From Periplaneta americana (lineage: Eukaryota; Arthropoda; Insecta; Blattodea; Blattidae): a stretch of 64,000 bases of DNA. Position 1 is the stretch's first letter; every line of letters begins with the position of its first letter. Location of the stretch: positions 65,736,001 to 65,800,000 of the forward strand of contig NC_091124.1 in the NCBI RefSeq assembly GCF_040183065.1, read 5' to 3'. Under the pieces are notes generated by a model. That model was not told the origin of the DNA. It saw only the letters and a program-made list of their open reading frames with translations, and did no database searches. Below are positions 31,795 through 43,650 of the stretch, piece after piece. Both the position numbers and the translations under genes were made by a program.

Positions 31795-32137
31795 CCCGCG
31801 CCGTGGCGTCGCGGTCTAGGCATCCTGCCTAGGACTCGCGTTACGGAATGCGCGCTGTTTCGAGTCCTCATGGAGGAAGAAATTTTCTCATGAAATTTCG
31901 GCCAGTGTATGGGACCGGTGCCCACCCAGCATCGTGATGCACTTGGGGAGCTACGCTAGGTAGCGAAATCCGGTTGCGAATACCAGCTATAACGGCTGGG
32001 GGGATCATCGTACTAAGCACACGATACCTCCATTCTGGTTGGATGATCGTCCACCTCTGCTTCGGCATGTGCGTGTGAGGCCAGCAGCCGGCTGGTCGGT
32101 CTAGGCCCTTCATGGGCTGTAGCGCCACGGATTATTT
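31795..32137 (+). mobile_element. Full-length tRNA-derived SINE (family 4)
   Basis: The head GCGCCGTGGCGTCGCGGTCT holds an A-box-like segment; GTTTCGAGTCCTCATGG is the B box about 50 bp later. The body runs through GGAAGAAATTTTCTCATGAA, GTATGGGACCGGTGCCCACC, GGGGGGATCATCGT and CCTCCATTCTGGTTGGATGA to GGGCTGTAGCGCCACGG, with an AT tail. It is GC-richer than its surroundings. A 5'-truncated copy is at 47291. The frames on the other strand are not genes. Confidence 0.88.
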
Positions 32138-32544
32138 ATTATACATATAATGTAATAAAGTATATTTTAAGTAAATATGTGTAATTAATTAGGAAATGTA
32201 GTTAACATACCGAGCGTTCGTCAGGAAACATGTTTCGCGTTCAGGTAAATGTCATAAAGCACATTAAAATGTTACATGTCACTAATTTTGTTTCATTTCG
32301 TACCATTTACAAAACACCTCAATATAATAAAACGACAACTTCTCTTATGATTTGTAACAGGTGTTGTAAAATTGTTAATGTAATATAATTATTTGGTTTA
32401 GATTAAGTGAAATTTATGAAGCTAGCAAATTGCTGTTTCTCGCAGTCGTGATTACCTAAAATTACATTTTACGGGACAGATTGATAAGGGAAGAAACTAT
32501 GTAACCTATTCCATATTGAACAGAAAACTTTGATTCTATTTATT

Positions 32545-32700
32545 AATAACGGAGAAAAATTCGCTCCGGCACTCGATATCGAACCCAGGACCCTCAGTTC
32601 TACATACTGAATGCTCTACAACTGAGCTATGCCGGGCCTCCATCCACAGCACCGGATCGAACTCATATCCTTTGGTTTTTCCCTTTTTATCCTACTCCAT
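32545..32700 (-). mobile_element. tRNA-derived SINE (family 2-like), diverged
   Basis: The minus strand reads GGCCCGGCATAGCTCAGTTG, TAGAGCATTC, GTCCTGGGTTCGATATCGAG and AATTTTTCTCCGTTAT. The A box, B box and flanking GGAAAAACC-type sequences match family 2. It has a one-base-short D arm and other changes. Confidence 0.7.
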
Positions 32701-32741
32701 GTTTTCACATTAATATCAAAAAAGTTTGAGCTATGAAAGTA

Positions 32742-33001
32742 TTTATTTACTTACAAATGATTTTTAAAAACTCGGAGGTTCATTCCCGCCCTCACATAAG
32801 CCTGCCATCGGTCCCTAACCTGAGCAAGATTAATCCAGTCTCTATCATTATAATTATCCCACCTCCCTCAAATCATTTTAATATTATCCTTCCATCTAAG
32901 TCTCGTCCTCCCCAAAGTTGTTTTTCTCTCAGGTCTTCCAACTAACAATCTATATGCATTTTTGGACTCACCCATACGTGCCCATCTCAAACGTCTGGAT
33001 C
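32742..33001 (-). mobile_element. RTE retrotransposon 3' fragment, antisense
   Basis: It is the reverse complement of the last roughly 260 bp of the complete RTE: a TTACTTACAAATG tail, GGAGGTTCATTCCCGCC, ACCTCCCTCAAATC, TCTTCCAACTAACA and CGTGCCCATCTCAAACGTCT. It has small insertions (TATCATTATAATTATCCC) and many substitutions, so it is an old copy. The plus-strand frame across it is antisense. Confidence 0.9.
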
Positions 33002-33710
33002 TTTATGGCAGACACTTGATACATAAAATAATAAAAAAGTCCACTTAAAAACGGTCATAGAAGTCACAATGTTTAGGGGAGACTTCACTGAAAATTATAA
33101 AAATTTTCCAAAACATTTTATCGGTCATTTCACTTCTTTAGAATGTATATTGTCATACCCCAAATGGATTTACTTCAATTCTGATTACAAATGTGTGTAA
33201 AAATGTTTTAAGGGGGCGTGGCATATAAATACCTGTTTAAATTATTTTTTAATGAAAGAATTCTTTTTTTACAAATTTCTGATTACAAATCTGGTAACCT
33301 TTTGTTCTGAAGATGGAGCCCTGAAATTACTAGATGAATGTAGCAGAGAAAAATTTTAATAAGTATTACACAAATATTCATTTTACTTTCATATTCATAA
33401 GTTTATTATTCTTGATTCAACACTAAAATTTTTGTGCCAAATATTAATCAATCTGGATTTAATTGTTACTGAAAGTATTTATAAGGTATTTGCATGCTTC
33501 TATGAATTTATTTATTTTGTAAGAAATGCTGCTAGTTTATTTCATTAATATTTTCTTCATGAATTACAGCAAAAACAAAAGCAATTTAAAATTAATAAAT
33601 GAGATATTTAGTAAAATGAATGCATAGAAATGTTTCTCTATGTCTTATGAATGTAACAAAAAAAAATGAAGCTTAAAAATTCAGATCCAGTACTAAAAAC
33701 CAGGTTTGAT
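33002..33710. other. AT-rich intergenic DNA, nothing recognised
   Basis: I found no supported feature here. Confidence 0.4.
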
Positions 33711-34140
33711 CAAACAATCCGGAGGTTCTCGTCGACGTGTCTCAGAAGAAATTAGAGAAGGATTTAAGAGAAGTCCTAAAAAAAAATCAATTCGCCGTGC
33801 ATTCAATGTGCCGAGACCAACTGTGTATCGAGTGCTTCATAAGGAACTTCGTTTGTACCTCTACAAGGTGCAATTTATTCGACAATTAAAACCAGGTGAC
33901 AGGCACAACGACAGACATTTGCTATTGAAATGCTGTTCAATAACTCTTATTGTTCACACTTCCAGTCGCCAGAAACTTCTCACACCATGCCTTAATGATT
34001 TTCCCATCCGATACATTTCCTCCATATTCTCTCCGGTAATTTCTTTGCACTGTATTGATTTCGTCTCTGCATACCAGAAAACAGTTTGTGCGCGTTGCTG
34101 CGGAGTCGCCATTTTGTTTTATGCCATTGTTGCCCAACAT
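33711..34140. pseudogene. IS630/Tc1-type transposase DNA-binding half split by a local inversion
   Basis: The N-terminal part is on the minus strand (34140 down to 33937): RTNCFLVCRDEINTVQRNYR, REYGGNVSDGKIIKAWCEKF and LATGSVNNKS. The part that should follow is on the plus strand from about 33717: GGSRRRVSEEIREGFKRSPK, KSIRRAFNVPRPTVYRVLHK, ELRLYLYKVQFIRQLKPGD, then RQTFAIEML in a shifted frame. In related insect transposases these segments are continuous (KAGRxRRxRxxEN...SPxKSxRRxAxExxIxxxTVxRILxxxLxLxPYK). Inverting about 33716-33940 would restore the order, so a small inversion followed insertion. The catalytic domain is not present. Confidence 0.75.
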
Positions 34141-34416
34141 GTGACAGATGAATTAACTTCAAACAAATGAAATAACAATTCTTTGAGTTTCTCTTTCTTT
34201 TGATACCAGTCTCACTTCAAAATTCCGCATACTTTACTAACAATTATTAATTAAATTGTGGGAGGTTTGAAAGAGATGCGGTGTATAATAATTTATAATA
34301 GGCCATAATAAGTATCATACTTAATACTGTACTTTTTTATTTATTTACAAACACAAAAGAGCCCGTTTCAATAATTTTAATTCACATATATTTTTAAATT
34401 ATGCTTTCATTTAAAC

Positions 34417-34454
34417 TTTTTCACTTTGCCCCATACATGGGGCAAAGTGAAAAA
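34417..34454. repeat. Perfect 17-bp hairpin, TTTTTCACTTTGCCCCA arms
   Basis: The arms 34417-34433 and 34438-34454 are exact inverses around TACA. A related half, GCTTTGCCCCATTCTCCCCT, occurs at about 36352-36371, on the far side of the CATT array. Both may be ends of one MITE family. Confidence 0.75.
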
Positions 34455-34581
34455 TAATCAGGGGTTTGGTATAAGAAATATACCTAGTCAAGTATATAAG
34501 ATTTCCCTTCGGTGATCGCTGCAAACTACAAATTAATAAAGGTTCACTCTACTACATTCGTGACAGAAATTTACAAAATTA

Positions 34582-35918
34582 TCATCCTTCATCCATTCCA
34601 TCCTTTCATCCGTTCATTCATTCATCCATTCATCCATTTCATCCTTTCATCCATTCCTCCATTCATCCTTTCAACCATTCCATCCATTCATCCTTTCATC
34701 CATTCATTCATTCCATCCTTTCATCCATTCATTCATTCCATCCTTTCATCCATTCATCCTTTAATCCATTCATCCATTCCATCCTTTCATTCATTCAGTC
34801 CATCCTTTCGTCCATTCATCCTTTAATCTATTTATCCATTCATCCTTTCATCCATTCCATCCATCCATCCATCCATCCATCCATCCTTTCATCCTTTAAT
34901 CCATTCATCCATTCCATCCTTTCATCCATTCATTCATTCATTCCATCCTTTCATCCATTCATCCTTTAATCCATTCATCCATTCCATCCTTTCATCCATT
35001 CATTCATTCCATCCTTTCATCCATTCATCCTTTTATCTATTCATCCATTCATCCTTTCATCCATTCCATCCATTCATCCTTTAATCCATCCTTTCATTCA
35101 TTCATCCATTCATCCATTTCATTCTTTCATCCATTCCTCCATTCATCCTTTCAACCATTCCATCTATTCATCCTTTCATCCATTCATTCATTCCATCCTT
35201 TCATCCATTCATTCATTCCATCCTTTCATCCATTCATCCTTTAATCCATTCATCCATTCCATCCTTTCATTCATTCATTCCATCCTTTCGTCCATTCATC
35301 CTTTAATCTATTCATCCATTCATCCTTTCATCCATTCCATCCATCCATCCTTTCATCCTTTAATCCATTCATCCATTCCATCCTTTCATCCATTCATTCA
35401 TTCCATCCTTTCATCCATTCATCCTTTAATCCATTCCATCCTTTCATCCATTCATTCATTCCATCCTTTCATCTATTCATCCTTTAATCCATTCATCCAT
35501 TCATCCTTTCATCCATTCCATCCATTCATCCTTTCATCCTTTAATCCATTCATCCATTCCATCCTTTCATCCATTTATTCATTCCATCCATTCATCCTTT
35601 AATCCATTCATCCATTCATCCTTTAATCCATTCATCCATTCCATCCCTTCATCCATTCATCCATTCATCCTTTAATCCATTCATCCATTCCATCCTTTCA
35701 TTCATTCATTCATTCATCCTTTCATCCATTCATTCATTCATTCATTCATCCATCCATTCCATCCTTTCATCCTTTCGTCTATTCATTCATTCATTCTACC
35801 CTTTCATCCATTCATTCATTTCATCTATTCCATTCACTCATTCCATCTTTTCATTTCTTTCATTCATTCATTCATTCATTCATTCATTCATTCATTCATT
35901 CATTCATTCATTCATTCA
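34582..35918. repeat. 1.3-kb minisatellite of CATT/CATCC/CCTTT units
   Basis: Built from CCATTCATCC, ATTCCATCCTTTCATCC and ATCCTTTAATCC words in a higher-order pattern (for example two similar blocks near 34640-34900 and 35130-35400), it ends in pure (ATTC)n at about 35865-35918. It contains no coding sequence; Pro/Ile/His/Ser-rich frames through it are artefacts. Confidence 0.95.
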
Positions 35919-37539
35919 GTTAGTCCGTCCGTCAAGAAGTCAATTCATCGTTCATTCAAATAGCCACTTCGCCGGTAAGATGATTTCCCATTTATTCATT
36001 ATTTCACACAGTCATACAGCCAGTTCATCATTACTAAGTCAGTTCATCACTGATTTATTCTTTCATTCATTCATTTAGCTAGTTCACAATTAAGTATTAA
36101 ATTCACCATTCATTCACTTAGGCAGTCCGACAAGTCAGTTACCAATTTATTCATTCACTTCATCCGCCAAAAATTGAATTCTCCATTCATTCATTTAGCC
36201 AGGTCGGCGACAAGCCAATTCAACATTCATTCAATCATTTAGCCAGTTCTGATGGAAATTAGAAGGTCTACCCCACCATAAATGACTTAGCTCACATTTC
36301 AAATTATACGATTAACAAGCTGTCATTTACGACTTAGTGAAAAGTCTTTCGCTTTGCCCCATTCTCCCCTACATTTTGCTGGCCATTCTGGTCACCTAAA
36401 TAAAATATATATAATTCTAATGAATTGAACTTACATAAAAAAGGGTGACAAGTTAAATCATATTGAGGATATGAGTGGAATGAAATTCTAAAGATAAAGG
36501 AACCAAATATTTTTAATCGGAAGTATCACTCTAGCTAAAGCCTGGCGTCGAACCTAAATCCGTGCAATGAAAAGGTCGGCATTTTATCGCAGAGCTACTA
36601 AGAAGCATATTTTACCAACTTAGTAACGGTTCTCTCATAAGTCTGTGCAGTTTATGAAGTACACACGGGGACGGTCCGCTTTCTCTTTAATCCTCATCTC
36701 ATTACCATTTTATCTTGGGCGAGGTTAGATGTCTAAATGAATCTGGAAGGCTCAAGCGAATTTACATATTATTTACATATGCCGCCGTCAGCAAGGGCGG
36801 AGGCCACTGGGCTTTCAATCTCCTGCCACGACCTGTTCGCACAAGTGTTACGGAGGTTAATGGAATTATTCCGTAATAAAACACTTCATCATTCATGCAA
36901 AGAACTGTGGAGAACTGAGCAGTGACAGTGAAGTCCTAGCGAGTACCATGGATATAAACTCTCAAACTAGTTCTTCAACTTCATTAATAATTGTCATAAA
37001 TATTTATAGTAACTATTTCCTTTGTACTATCTTCAGCTTAGAAGTATCTGATCTCATTAAAGCATCCACTCTCGTCTCACTCGTATGGTTAACATCGATA
37101 ACCCTTTGATTACACCGCTCATTTCGTGTTTGTTACTCGTCGCGCCAAATCAGTGTGTCAATGTTTCGATATCTCTTTCGGCTGTATTTCTACAGTGCGA
37201 TTTAAATCCCCTGACGTTTGGGGTGTGTTTACTTGTACGGCAATAGCCAGCGTTGCCGCGTAAGGATATTTGTTGACGCAGCTTCTGCGGACAAGTTCTT
37301 CGTGACAGGGTATCTACATGCGATTAGGTAGAATTACATTATTTTTCTGAATATAGACTATAGAAAAAATATTCTCATATTTACACTACGAGTAACGTGA
37401 GCAGTAACTCTTGGACATGCCGACGTTAACCATTTGAGTTGGACTAGAATAGAGAACTATAAGTGTAGCCTATGAGATTTCAAATTTACACTGCGTTTCG
37501 TATCCAGAAAAGTGTTGCAAAGGTAACAATAGTAAAGGT
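35919..37539. other. Degenerate CATT-like flank and intergenic DNA
   Basis: From 35919 to about 36250 scattered TCATTCATT words continue, mixed with GCCAGTTCA motifs. Around 36543-36600 the minus strand reads TAGTAGCTCTGCGATAAAAT and TAGGTTCGACGCCAGG, resembling degenerate tRNA-type A and B boxes of an old SINE. Nothing else was recognised. Confidence 0.4.
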
Positions 37540-37705
37540 ACTGTACTCTTCGACGCCGTTCGGCATATGAGGGACATAGAGGTAGAGCTTATATTCTTTT
37601 ACATCTGCACGAGGAAGAGCGTCACTCTTCGGCCACCTTTTACCTCCGGAAATGACCGGTAGTACTCGATTTTATAGGAGGCTTAGTGCATCCTGAAGAA
37701 CGTCT
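37540..37705 (-). mobile_element. Possible dispersed repeat fragment
   Basis: The minus strand reads CGAGTACTACCGGTCATTTC, GGAGGTAAAAGGTGGCCGAA and AGCTCTACCTCTATGTCCCT, which resembles an insect dispersed repeat I recall with GGAGGTAAAAGGCGGCCGGA. This rests on memory only, and no boundary could be set. Confidence 0.35.
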
Positions 37706-37817
37706 GGAACGTATGGTAAAATCACTTTCGAACGCGAGATTTTGTACAATCTAGTCTGTTACCCGTCATCAAGCTACTACAGCTCAACAGAAAAATTTCA
37801 AATTTTCTTTACTGTAT

Positions 37818-38055
37818 AATTTCAAGGGAAAAATTGTTCCAGGGCCGGGTATCGATCCCGGGACCTCTGGTTGAACGTACCAGCGCTATACCAACTGAGC
37901 TACCCGGGAACTCCACCCGACACCGTCTCAACTTTTCCCTTTATATACACACAACTCGCGTGGGCTGACGAAAAGCCAGAGACCCACATCGAGTGCACAT
38001 AATCTCTGTTGACTTTACAGAGAGCTTTACCTGAAAGACTAGATTTGCATTTCTT
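37818..38055 (-). mobile_element. tRNA-derived SINE (family 2), complete copy
   Basis: On the minus strand: ATGCAAATCTAGTCTTTCAG start, GTGCACTCGATGTGGGTCTC body, tRNA-like head at 37836-37911 with TAGCTCAGTTGGTATAGCGC and GGGATCGATACCCGG, then AATTTTTCCCTTGAAATTAT. The anticodon loop ACGTTCA again has C33. It serves as reference for the inverted pair at 30370-30925. Confidence 0.85.
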
Positions 38056-38130
38056 TACTGTATTGACAGTTAATAACTCCAAAATGTATTAACTGCTATC
38101 TGGCACCATCATTAGATAAATATGCCCAAC

Positions 38131-38132
<2 letters not shown>

Positions 38133-38162
<30 letters not shown>
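38133..38162. repeat. (TG)n microsatellite
   Basis: This is a run of TG dinucleotides. Confidence 0.95.
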
Positions 38163-38163
<1 letters not shown>

Positions 38164-38644
38164 TGTAATGTAATTTTAGTGAAATATAATTGCAACATAA
38201 TGCAATCATTTGGTAGGCCCTAAAATCCAGTTTCTTTGTGGATAAACTCTTTGCCCTAATACCGAAATTAAATTTTAATTTTTTATGTTATAACTTGGAA
38301 AACAATTAATTTTAAAGCATAAGCGTAACCACGCATTTGGCGTAGATATATGTAGGTCCTATAGCCCATGTATATGAACATAAAAAGGACGGGGGATTTG
38401 AGGAAATCCCTATGATTGCGCGTAACATCCATACGGAAATTAGAGTAATGGAATTAGGATAAATAAATACAATTTACTGTAAAATTTAAGTTGTCTAATA
38501 AATGAAACGAAATAAGCTACAATAATAATAACGCATTAAAATTTAATGTACTATTAAACTGTTTTGCAGCCGCGGCCAATTCACAACTAATTGAAATACT
38601 GTATATGACCACATGAGAATATCCCAAAAATAATGTTATTGTTA

Positions 38645-39965
38645 AATCATTATTATTACAATAATGCAGTTTATAGTAATTACGACAATGATGATGCTGA
38701 TTATGGTAATTAGAACGATGATGATTATTATTATAATGATGTAGTTTATAGTGATTACGACAATGATGATGCTGATTATGGTAATTAGAACGATGATTAT
38801 TAATATTATAATGATGGAGTTTATAGTGATTACGACAATGATGATGCTGATTATGGTAATTACAACGATGATGATTATTATTATAATGATGTAGTTTATA
38901 ATGATTACGACAATGATGATGCTGATTATGGTAATTAGAACGATGATTATTAATATTATAATGATGGAGTTTATAGTGATTAAGATAATGATGATGTTGA
39001 TTATGGTAATTAGAACGATGATGATTATTATTATAATGATGGAGTTTATGGTGATTACGACAATGATGATGCTGATTATGAAGTTAGAATGATTATTATT
39101 ACAATGATGGAGTTTATAGTGATTAAGATAATGATGATGTTGATTATGGTAATTAGAACGATGATGATTATTATTATAATGATGGAGTTTATGGTGATTA
39201 CGACAATGATGATGCTGATTATGAAGTAAGAATGATTATTATTACAATGATGGAGTTTATAGTGATTAAGATAATGATGATGTTGATTATGGTAATTAGA
39301 ACGATGATGATTATTATTATAATGATGGAGTTTATGGTGATTACGACAATGATGATGCTGATTATGAAGTAAGAATGATTATTATTACAATGATGGAGTT
39401 TATAGTGATTACGACAATGATGATGCTGATTATGAAATTAGAAAGATGATAATTACTACAACAATGGAGTTTATAGTGATTACGACAATGATGATGCTGA
39501 TTATGAAATTATAATGATGATTATTATTGCAATGATGCAGTTCATAGTGATTACGACAATGATGATGCTGATTATGAAAGTAGAATGATGATTATTATTG
39601 CAATGATGGAGTTATAGTGATTACGACAATGATGATGCTGATTATGAAATTAGAATGATGATTATTATTGCAATGATGCAGTTTATAGTGATTACTGCAA
39701 TGATGATGCCGATTATGAAATAGAACGATGACTTTTATTACAATGATGGAGATTATAGTGATTACGACAATGATGATGCTGATTATGAAATTAGAATGAT
39801 GATTATTATTGCAATGATGCAGTTTATAGTGATTACGACAATGATGATGCTGATTATGAAAATTAGAACGATGATTATTATTGCAATGATGGAGTTTATA
39901 GTGATTACGACAATGATGATGCTAATTATGAAATTAGAACGATGAATTATTACAATGATGCAGTT
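38645..39965. repeat. 1.3-kb tandem array of about 70-75-bp units
   Basis: About 18 units repeat GATGATGCTGATTATG, GAACGATGATGATTATT and AATGATGGAGTTTATAGTGA. Period and sequence drift along the array (GGTAATTAGAACG on the left, GAAATTAGAATGATG on the right), and a longer sub-block (about 140 bp) is repeated near 38990-39400. A decayed extension reaches about 40230 and remnants continue to 40600. The Met/Ile-rich frames are artefacts. Confidence 0.92.
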
Positions 39966-40231
39966 CATAGTGATTTACCATAATAATGATGCTAATTGTA
40001 ATAAATGTAACATTAATGACTCGATTATGGAGATTACTGTGATTTCGAAAATGAAGGTGATGATGATTATTGTCATTACGACACTCATAATGATGCTGAT
40101 TATTTTGATTTCGATACTGATGGTGATGATATTTATTGCGATTACGACAACGATGATGCCTATTAATTCGATGAAAATGATTTTGATGTTGATTATAACG
40201 ATTACAACAATGGTAATGCTGATTAATTAAA

Positions 40232-40443
40232 TTATGTTTTATTTAACGACGCTCACAACATGCCGAGGTTATATCAGCGTCGCCGGTGTGCCGGAATTTT
40301 GTGCCGCAGGAGTTCTTATACATGCCAGTAAGTCTACTAACATGAGCCTGTCGCATTTAAGCACACTTAAATGTCATCGACCTGGGCCGATATCGATCCC
40401 GCAACATATGACACAAAAGGCTGCGCCACCCAGTCCGACATGA
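40232..40443 (-). mobile_element. tRNA-derived SINE (family 3) inserted in the array
   Basis: It reads ATTTAACGACGCTCACAACA, GAGGTTATATCAGCGTCGCC, GTGCCGGAATTTTGTGCCGC, CATGCCAGTAAGTCTAC, GAGCCTGTCGCATTTAAGCA and CCTGGGCCGATATCGATCCC. The order matches a SINE I associate with cockroach-type genomes; the head (B-box-like GGGATCGATATCGG on the minus strand) is near the right end. GATTAATT and GATGGTGATTAAGTTGATT of the array flank it, so it interrupted the array. Confidence 0.75.
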
Positions 40444-40635
40444 TGGTGATTAAGTTGATTATGACAATGATGCTAATGATCACAAGAAAGGTAATTACGT
40501 TTATTAAAATGATGTAGCCGATTATGATTACGATTGATGCCTATTAAAATAATGACTACAACGATGTTGCTGATCATAACGTGATGGTGAAAATGGTGTA
40601 ATGATGTTTAGTTTTAATTTAAAAGTTTCAAATTA

Positions 40636-40819
40636 GGGTAAAGGTTGGTAAAACTGTGATACGAGTAATATTGTGATAGTTTTTTTTTTGAGAATTTATT
40701 ACAATTTTACTGAGCGAGAGAAGGACCGGTTTTTTCCTTTCGCTCAGTAAAACTGTAATGAATTCTCAAAAAGAACTAGCACAATATTACTAATATCACG
40801 ATATTATCAACTTTTACCC
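40636..40819. mobile_element. 184-bp fold-back MITE with TA duplication
   Basis: The ends GGGTAAAGGTTGGTAAAAC and the inverse, TATTATCAACTTTTACCC, are flanked by TA (40634-40635 and 40820-40821). The arms stay complementary to the middle, where AATTTTACTGAGCGAGAGAA opposes TTCGCTCAGTAAAACTG around CCGG. It has no coding content. Confidence 0.85.
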
Positions 40820-40821
40820 TA

Positions 40822-42689
40822 TTTCATATTTTCATTGTATTATTTAAAATTTACTGTTTCTTTTATTAGTGTTTTTAAAAATGTTATTATATGTTTTTCA
40901 ATGTATTCTAACAAAGCCCAAAACTGTATGTCTAATGGCCAAAATAAATTGAATTGAATTGAATTGAATAACGATGCTGATCATGATAACGATGATTAAG
41001 ACGAGATTGATGTTAATCAGCGTGATTCTGTTGATGAAGATGAATTTGTTTTGGCTGTGTATTTTTGCGTATTGTAACTATGATCAGAATTGAAAAATAT
41101 CTTTAGTTACTGTTTTAAGATTGTGATATTTAAATGTAACTCAGGTCGTCTAAGTGTCTGACAGTAAATTCTGGAAGTTTCACTTGCTACGTTTCCCTTT
41201 CTGTATGACAAATTGCATGTGTTGATGAGGATTCTTTCTGCATTGGTGCCCCTTTCGGCCTTCATATTGTCACTCATGTATTGCTTTCATTTCGTTTCTA
41301 ATTTCATAAGATTTTGTCATACAATTTTCTTCTCAGATATGCAAATATACTGTTTCGTTTCAGTTGGATTCCAACTGTTTGTATTAAATTTTACTTTTAT
41401 ATTGGCTCAATTTATGATCCTGTAGTTCTTAACCTGCTGCAACTCAAGCAGAAGTCACATCTCTGTTGTTTCTTTCAGTTTCTTTCGCATCGCATTTAGA
41501 GTTGATGTTTTGGAGCTGTAAAGAAACTTGAGCGGTACTATTGTTTGTTATAACTTCAAATTTATTTCTGTTCTGACTTTTCTCTGAATTGTTCCTTTAA
41601 TTGCATTTAGGATTCGTTAAGTTTATTTTGTGCACCAGTACACCTATCGTAAAATCAAACTCATTACTTCTTTATGCGGTTCTGGAATTAAAAGAAACTA
41701 AAATTTTACATTTTATTAGTTTAGATGTTATCTTTTAAGGACTGAAGTTATTTAAAACTTTCAGGAGTAGACCCATCTTCTTACAGAGATTCACGAAACT
41801 TTAGGCAATATTCAATTACGTAAAATAAATAACTGGAGCAATGAAACAATGAGAAACATTTTTTGGAAGTGATATGAAAAGAAGAGAAACTTATATTTTT
41901 GGTATCAGCGATTGTATGAATTCATAAAAATATGACAAAGTGCTTGTCATATAAGAACATGAAAAAAGGTAGGAAAAATTAGCAAATACACATTGATTAT
42001 CGAGTGACTACCAAGATTTCCATTGAATAAACATTCGTTTTTCTTTATTTGGCATTAACCTCCAGTGGCGAGGCTTTTGAGACTTAGCCTACCCAAAAAA
42101 TTTAGTTAAACCTAGTAACAATAGGCCTATAATTTCGTAATAATGTATTGTAACACTTGGTTTAGCTCCGATCCTTCCACACACTAAGATCAATGTTGAC
42201 AGTCATTCCAGGATCCGAGAGTTCGCCACAAGCCTCTAAAGACATGGCTACGACTTTGACTCGTAAGCTTGAGGGGGGACCGGGAAGGGGGTATCGATTC
42301 ATTACATCTCCGTTCTAAACGAGGCTAGCTTTGTAGCTTACCGTTATAATAATACGTCGCGCTATGTTGGTCTTCTATGAATGGGCTATGTTGTTGAACG
42401 TTAATTTAATAAAAAATATGTGTGTTTGTTTTACATATTAATTTTGTGTAAAATGGCTCACACTGAGCGAACATTGAGGTCATTATTATTTATTTTTAGA
42501 ATTGAAAGAGAAATCGTTTTAGTTGGACGTATAAAACAAAATGAGCTTACAAAGATAGGAAATCGACACAACATTTAGTCTACGTGTTAAAATAGCAGCT
42601 GGAGGAAGATAAAATATAAATTTTCAATTTTCATTGTATAAGAAATATCCATGGCTAACAGGGTGTCCTGAGACAAATAAGTTATATTA
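40822..42689. other. AT-rich intergenic DNA, nothing recognised
   Basis: A short GAATT repeat lies near 40952-40970 and remnants of the GATGAT-type array near 40974-41050. The rest has no supported feature. GTGGCGAGGCTTTTGAGACT near 42066 looks repeat-like but could not be assigned. Confidence 0.4.
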
Positions 42690-42697
42690 TTATAACT

Positions 42698-43650
42698 AGA
42701 CTTCAGATTTTAGGTAAAAACCTATTTTAATCCTTAAACGATAGGTTCATAAAAACTTGAAAGTACGCGTTTCATATAAAACTATGCCTGAAATTCGCAT
42801 TTTAATAGCACCTAAAAATGCCTATTTTGAAAATAAAGCCTATTTTGACCTATTAACCTTCAACTGGTATCTATGGGCCAATATAGACCCATATTGCTAG
42901 ATATCGTAATGTACATTTAAAAAGCAATACTAGTTGAGGGTTAAATATGTTTCATCTCTAATAAGTAAAAACATCCATTCTTATTTCGAAAATTTGTATT
43001 TTAAATTCGAAATGTGTTCCTGGTTCTGTTAGAAATAAAATACGGGATAAAATGGAGTAAGTTCTGCAGAGAAATGTAAGACTGAAGGACCTGCTTACTG
43101 CGTCAGATATCCTAGCAGGGAAGAACACGGGTTTACAGTGTAATTCCTGTGCAATTAGTGTCAGAATTTAAATACGCTCCTGTTACTTCAGTAGACATGA
43201 ACCGTTCATTTTCAGCATACAAATTTGTGTTGAGTGATAGACGGTATTGCTTTTTAGTCGCAAATTTAGAAAAAATATTAGTAATTTATTGAGAAGCTAA
43301 TTACGGACATTAACGGGCAAGGCTTGGTAAAATGTGATTATATTAGACTTGTTTGCTGAATTTATGTCTAAAACTTATTTTTCACATTTAATTTGTTGTT
43401 TAGTTTATGTATAACTAGTTAGTTATTGTTGTTCCTGTGTTTTTAGTAGTAGTGGTGGTAACGGTGTATAAGCAGTTAAAATTATTAAATTCTAGAAGTG
43501 AATTCCTAATGATTTGGAACATGTTTTTAAAGAAAACATTACTTTCTATTGGAGCCTTTTTTCAACTCTTTAGAGACTATTTCGTATACTTTTAAGCCTA
43601 TTTTAGGCACTTAAAATTACATTTTAACGACCTAAAAATCCGTTCCCTAG
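42698..43650. mobile_element. hAT-type non-autonomous element, 8-bp TSD TTATAACT
   Basis: TTATAACT flanks it at 42690-42697 and 43651-43658. The left end reads (CT)AGACTTCAGATTTTAGGT and the inverse of the right end CTAGGGAACGGATTTTTAGG; the subterminal CCTATTTT and GCCTATTTT words are repeated inside both ends. An 8-bp duplication suggests hAT. No transposase frame was found. Confidence 0.7.

Noticed and set aside
34512..34826. 104-codon frame rich in His, Pro, Ile, Ser
   Set aside because: It is a translation of the CATT/CATCC minisatellite.
38645..39965. CRISPR-like regular repeats
   Set aside because: Units are contiguous and similar throughout, without unique spacers, in a eukaryotic context.
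38901..40230. Met/Ile-rich frames on both strands
   Set aside because: They are produced by the tandem GATGAT-type array.
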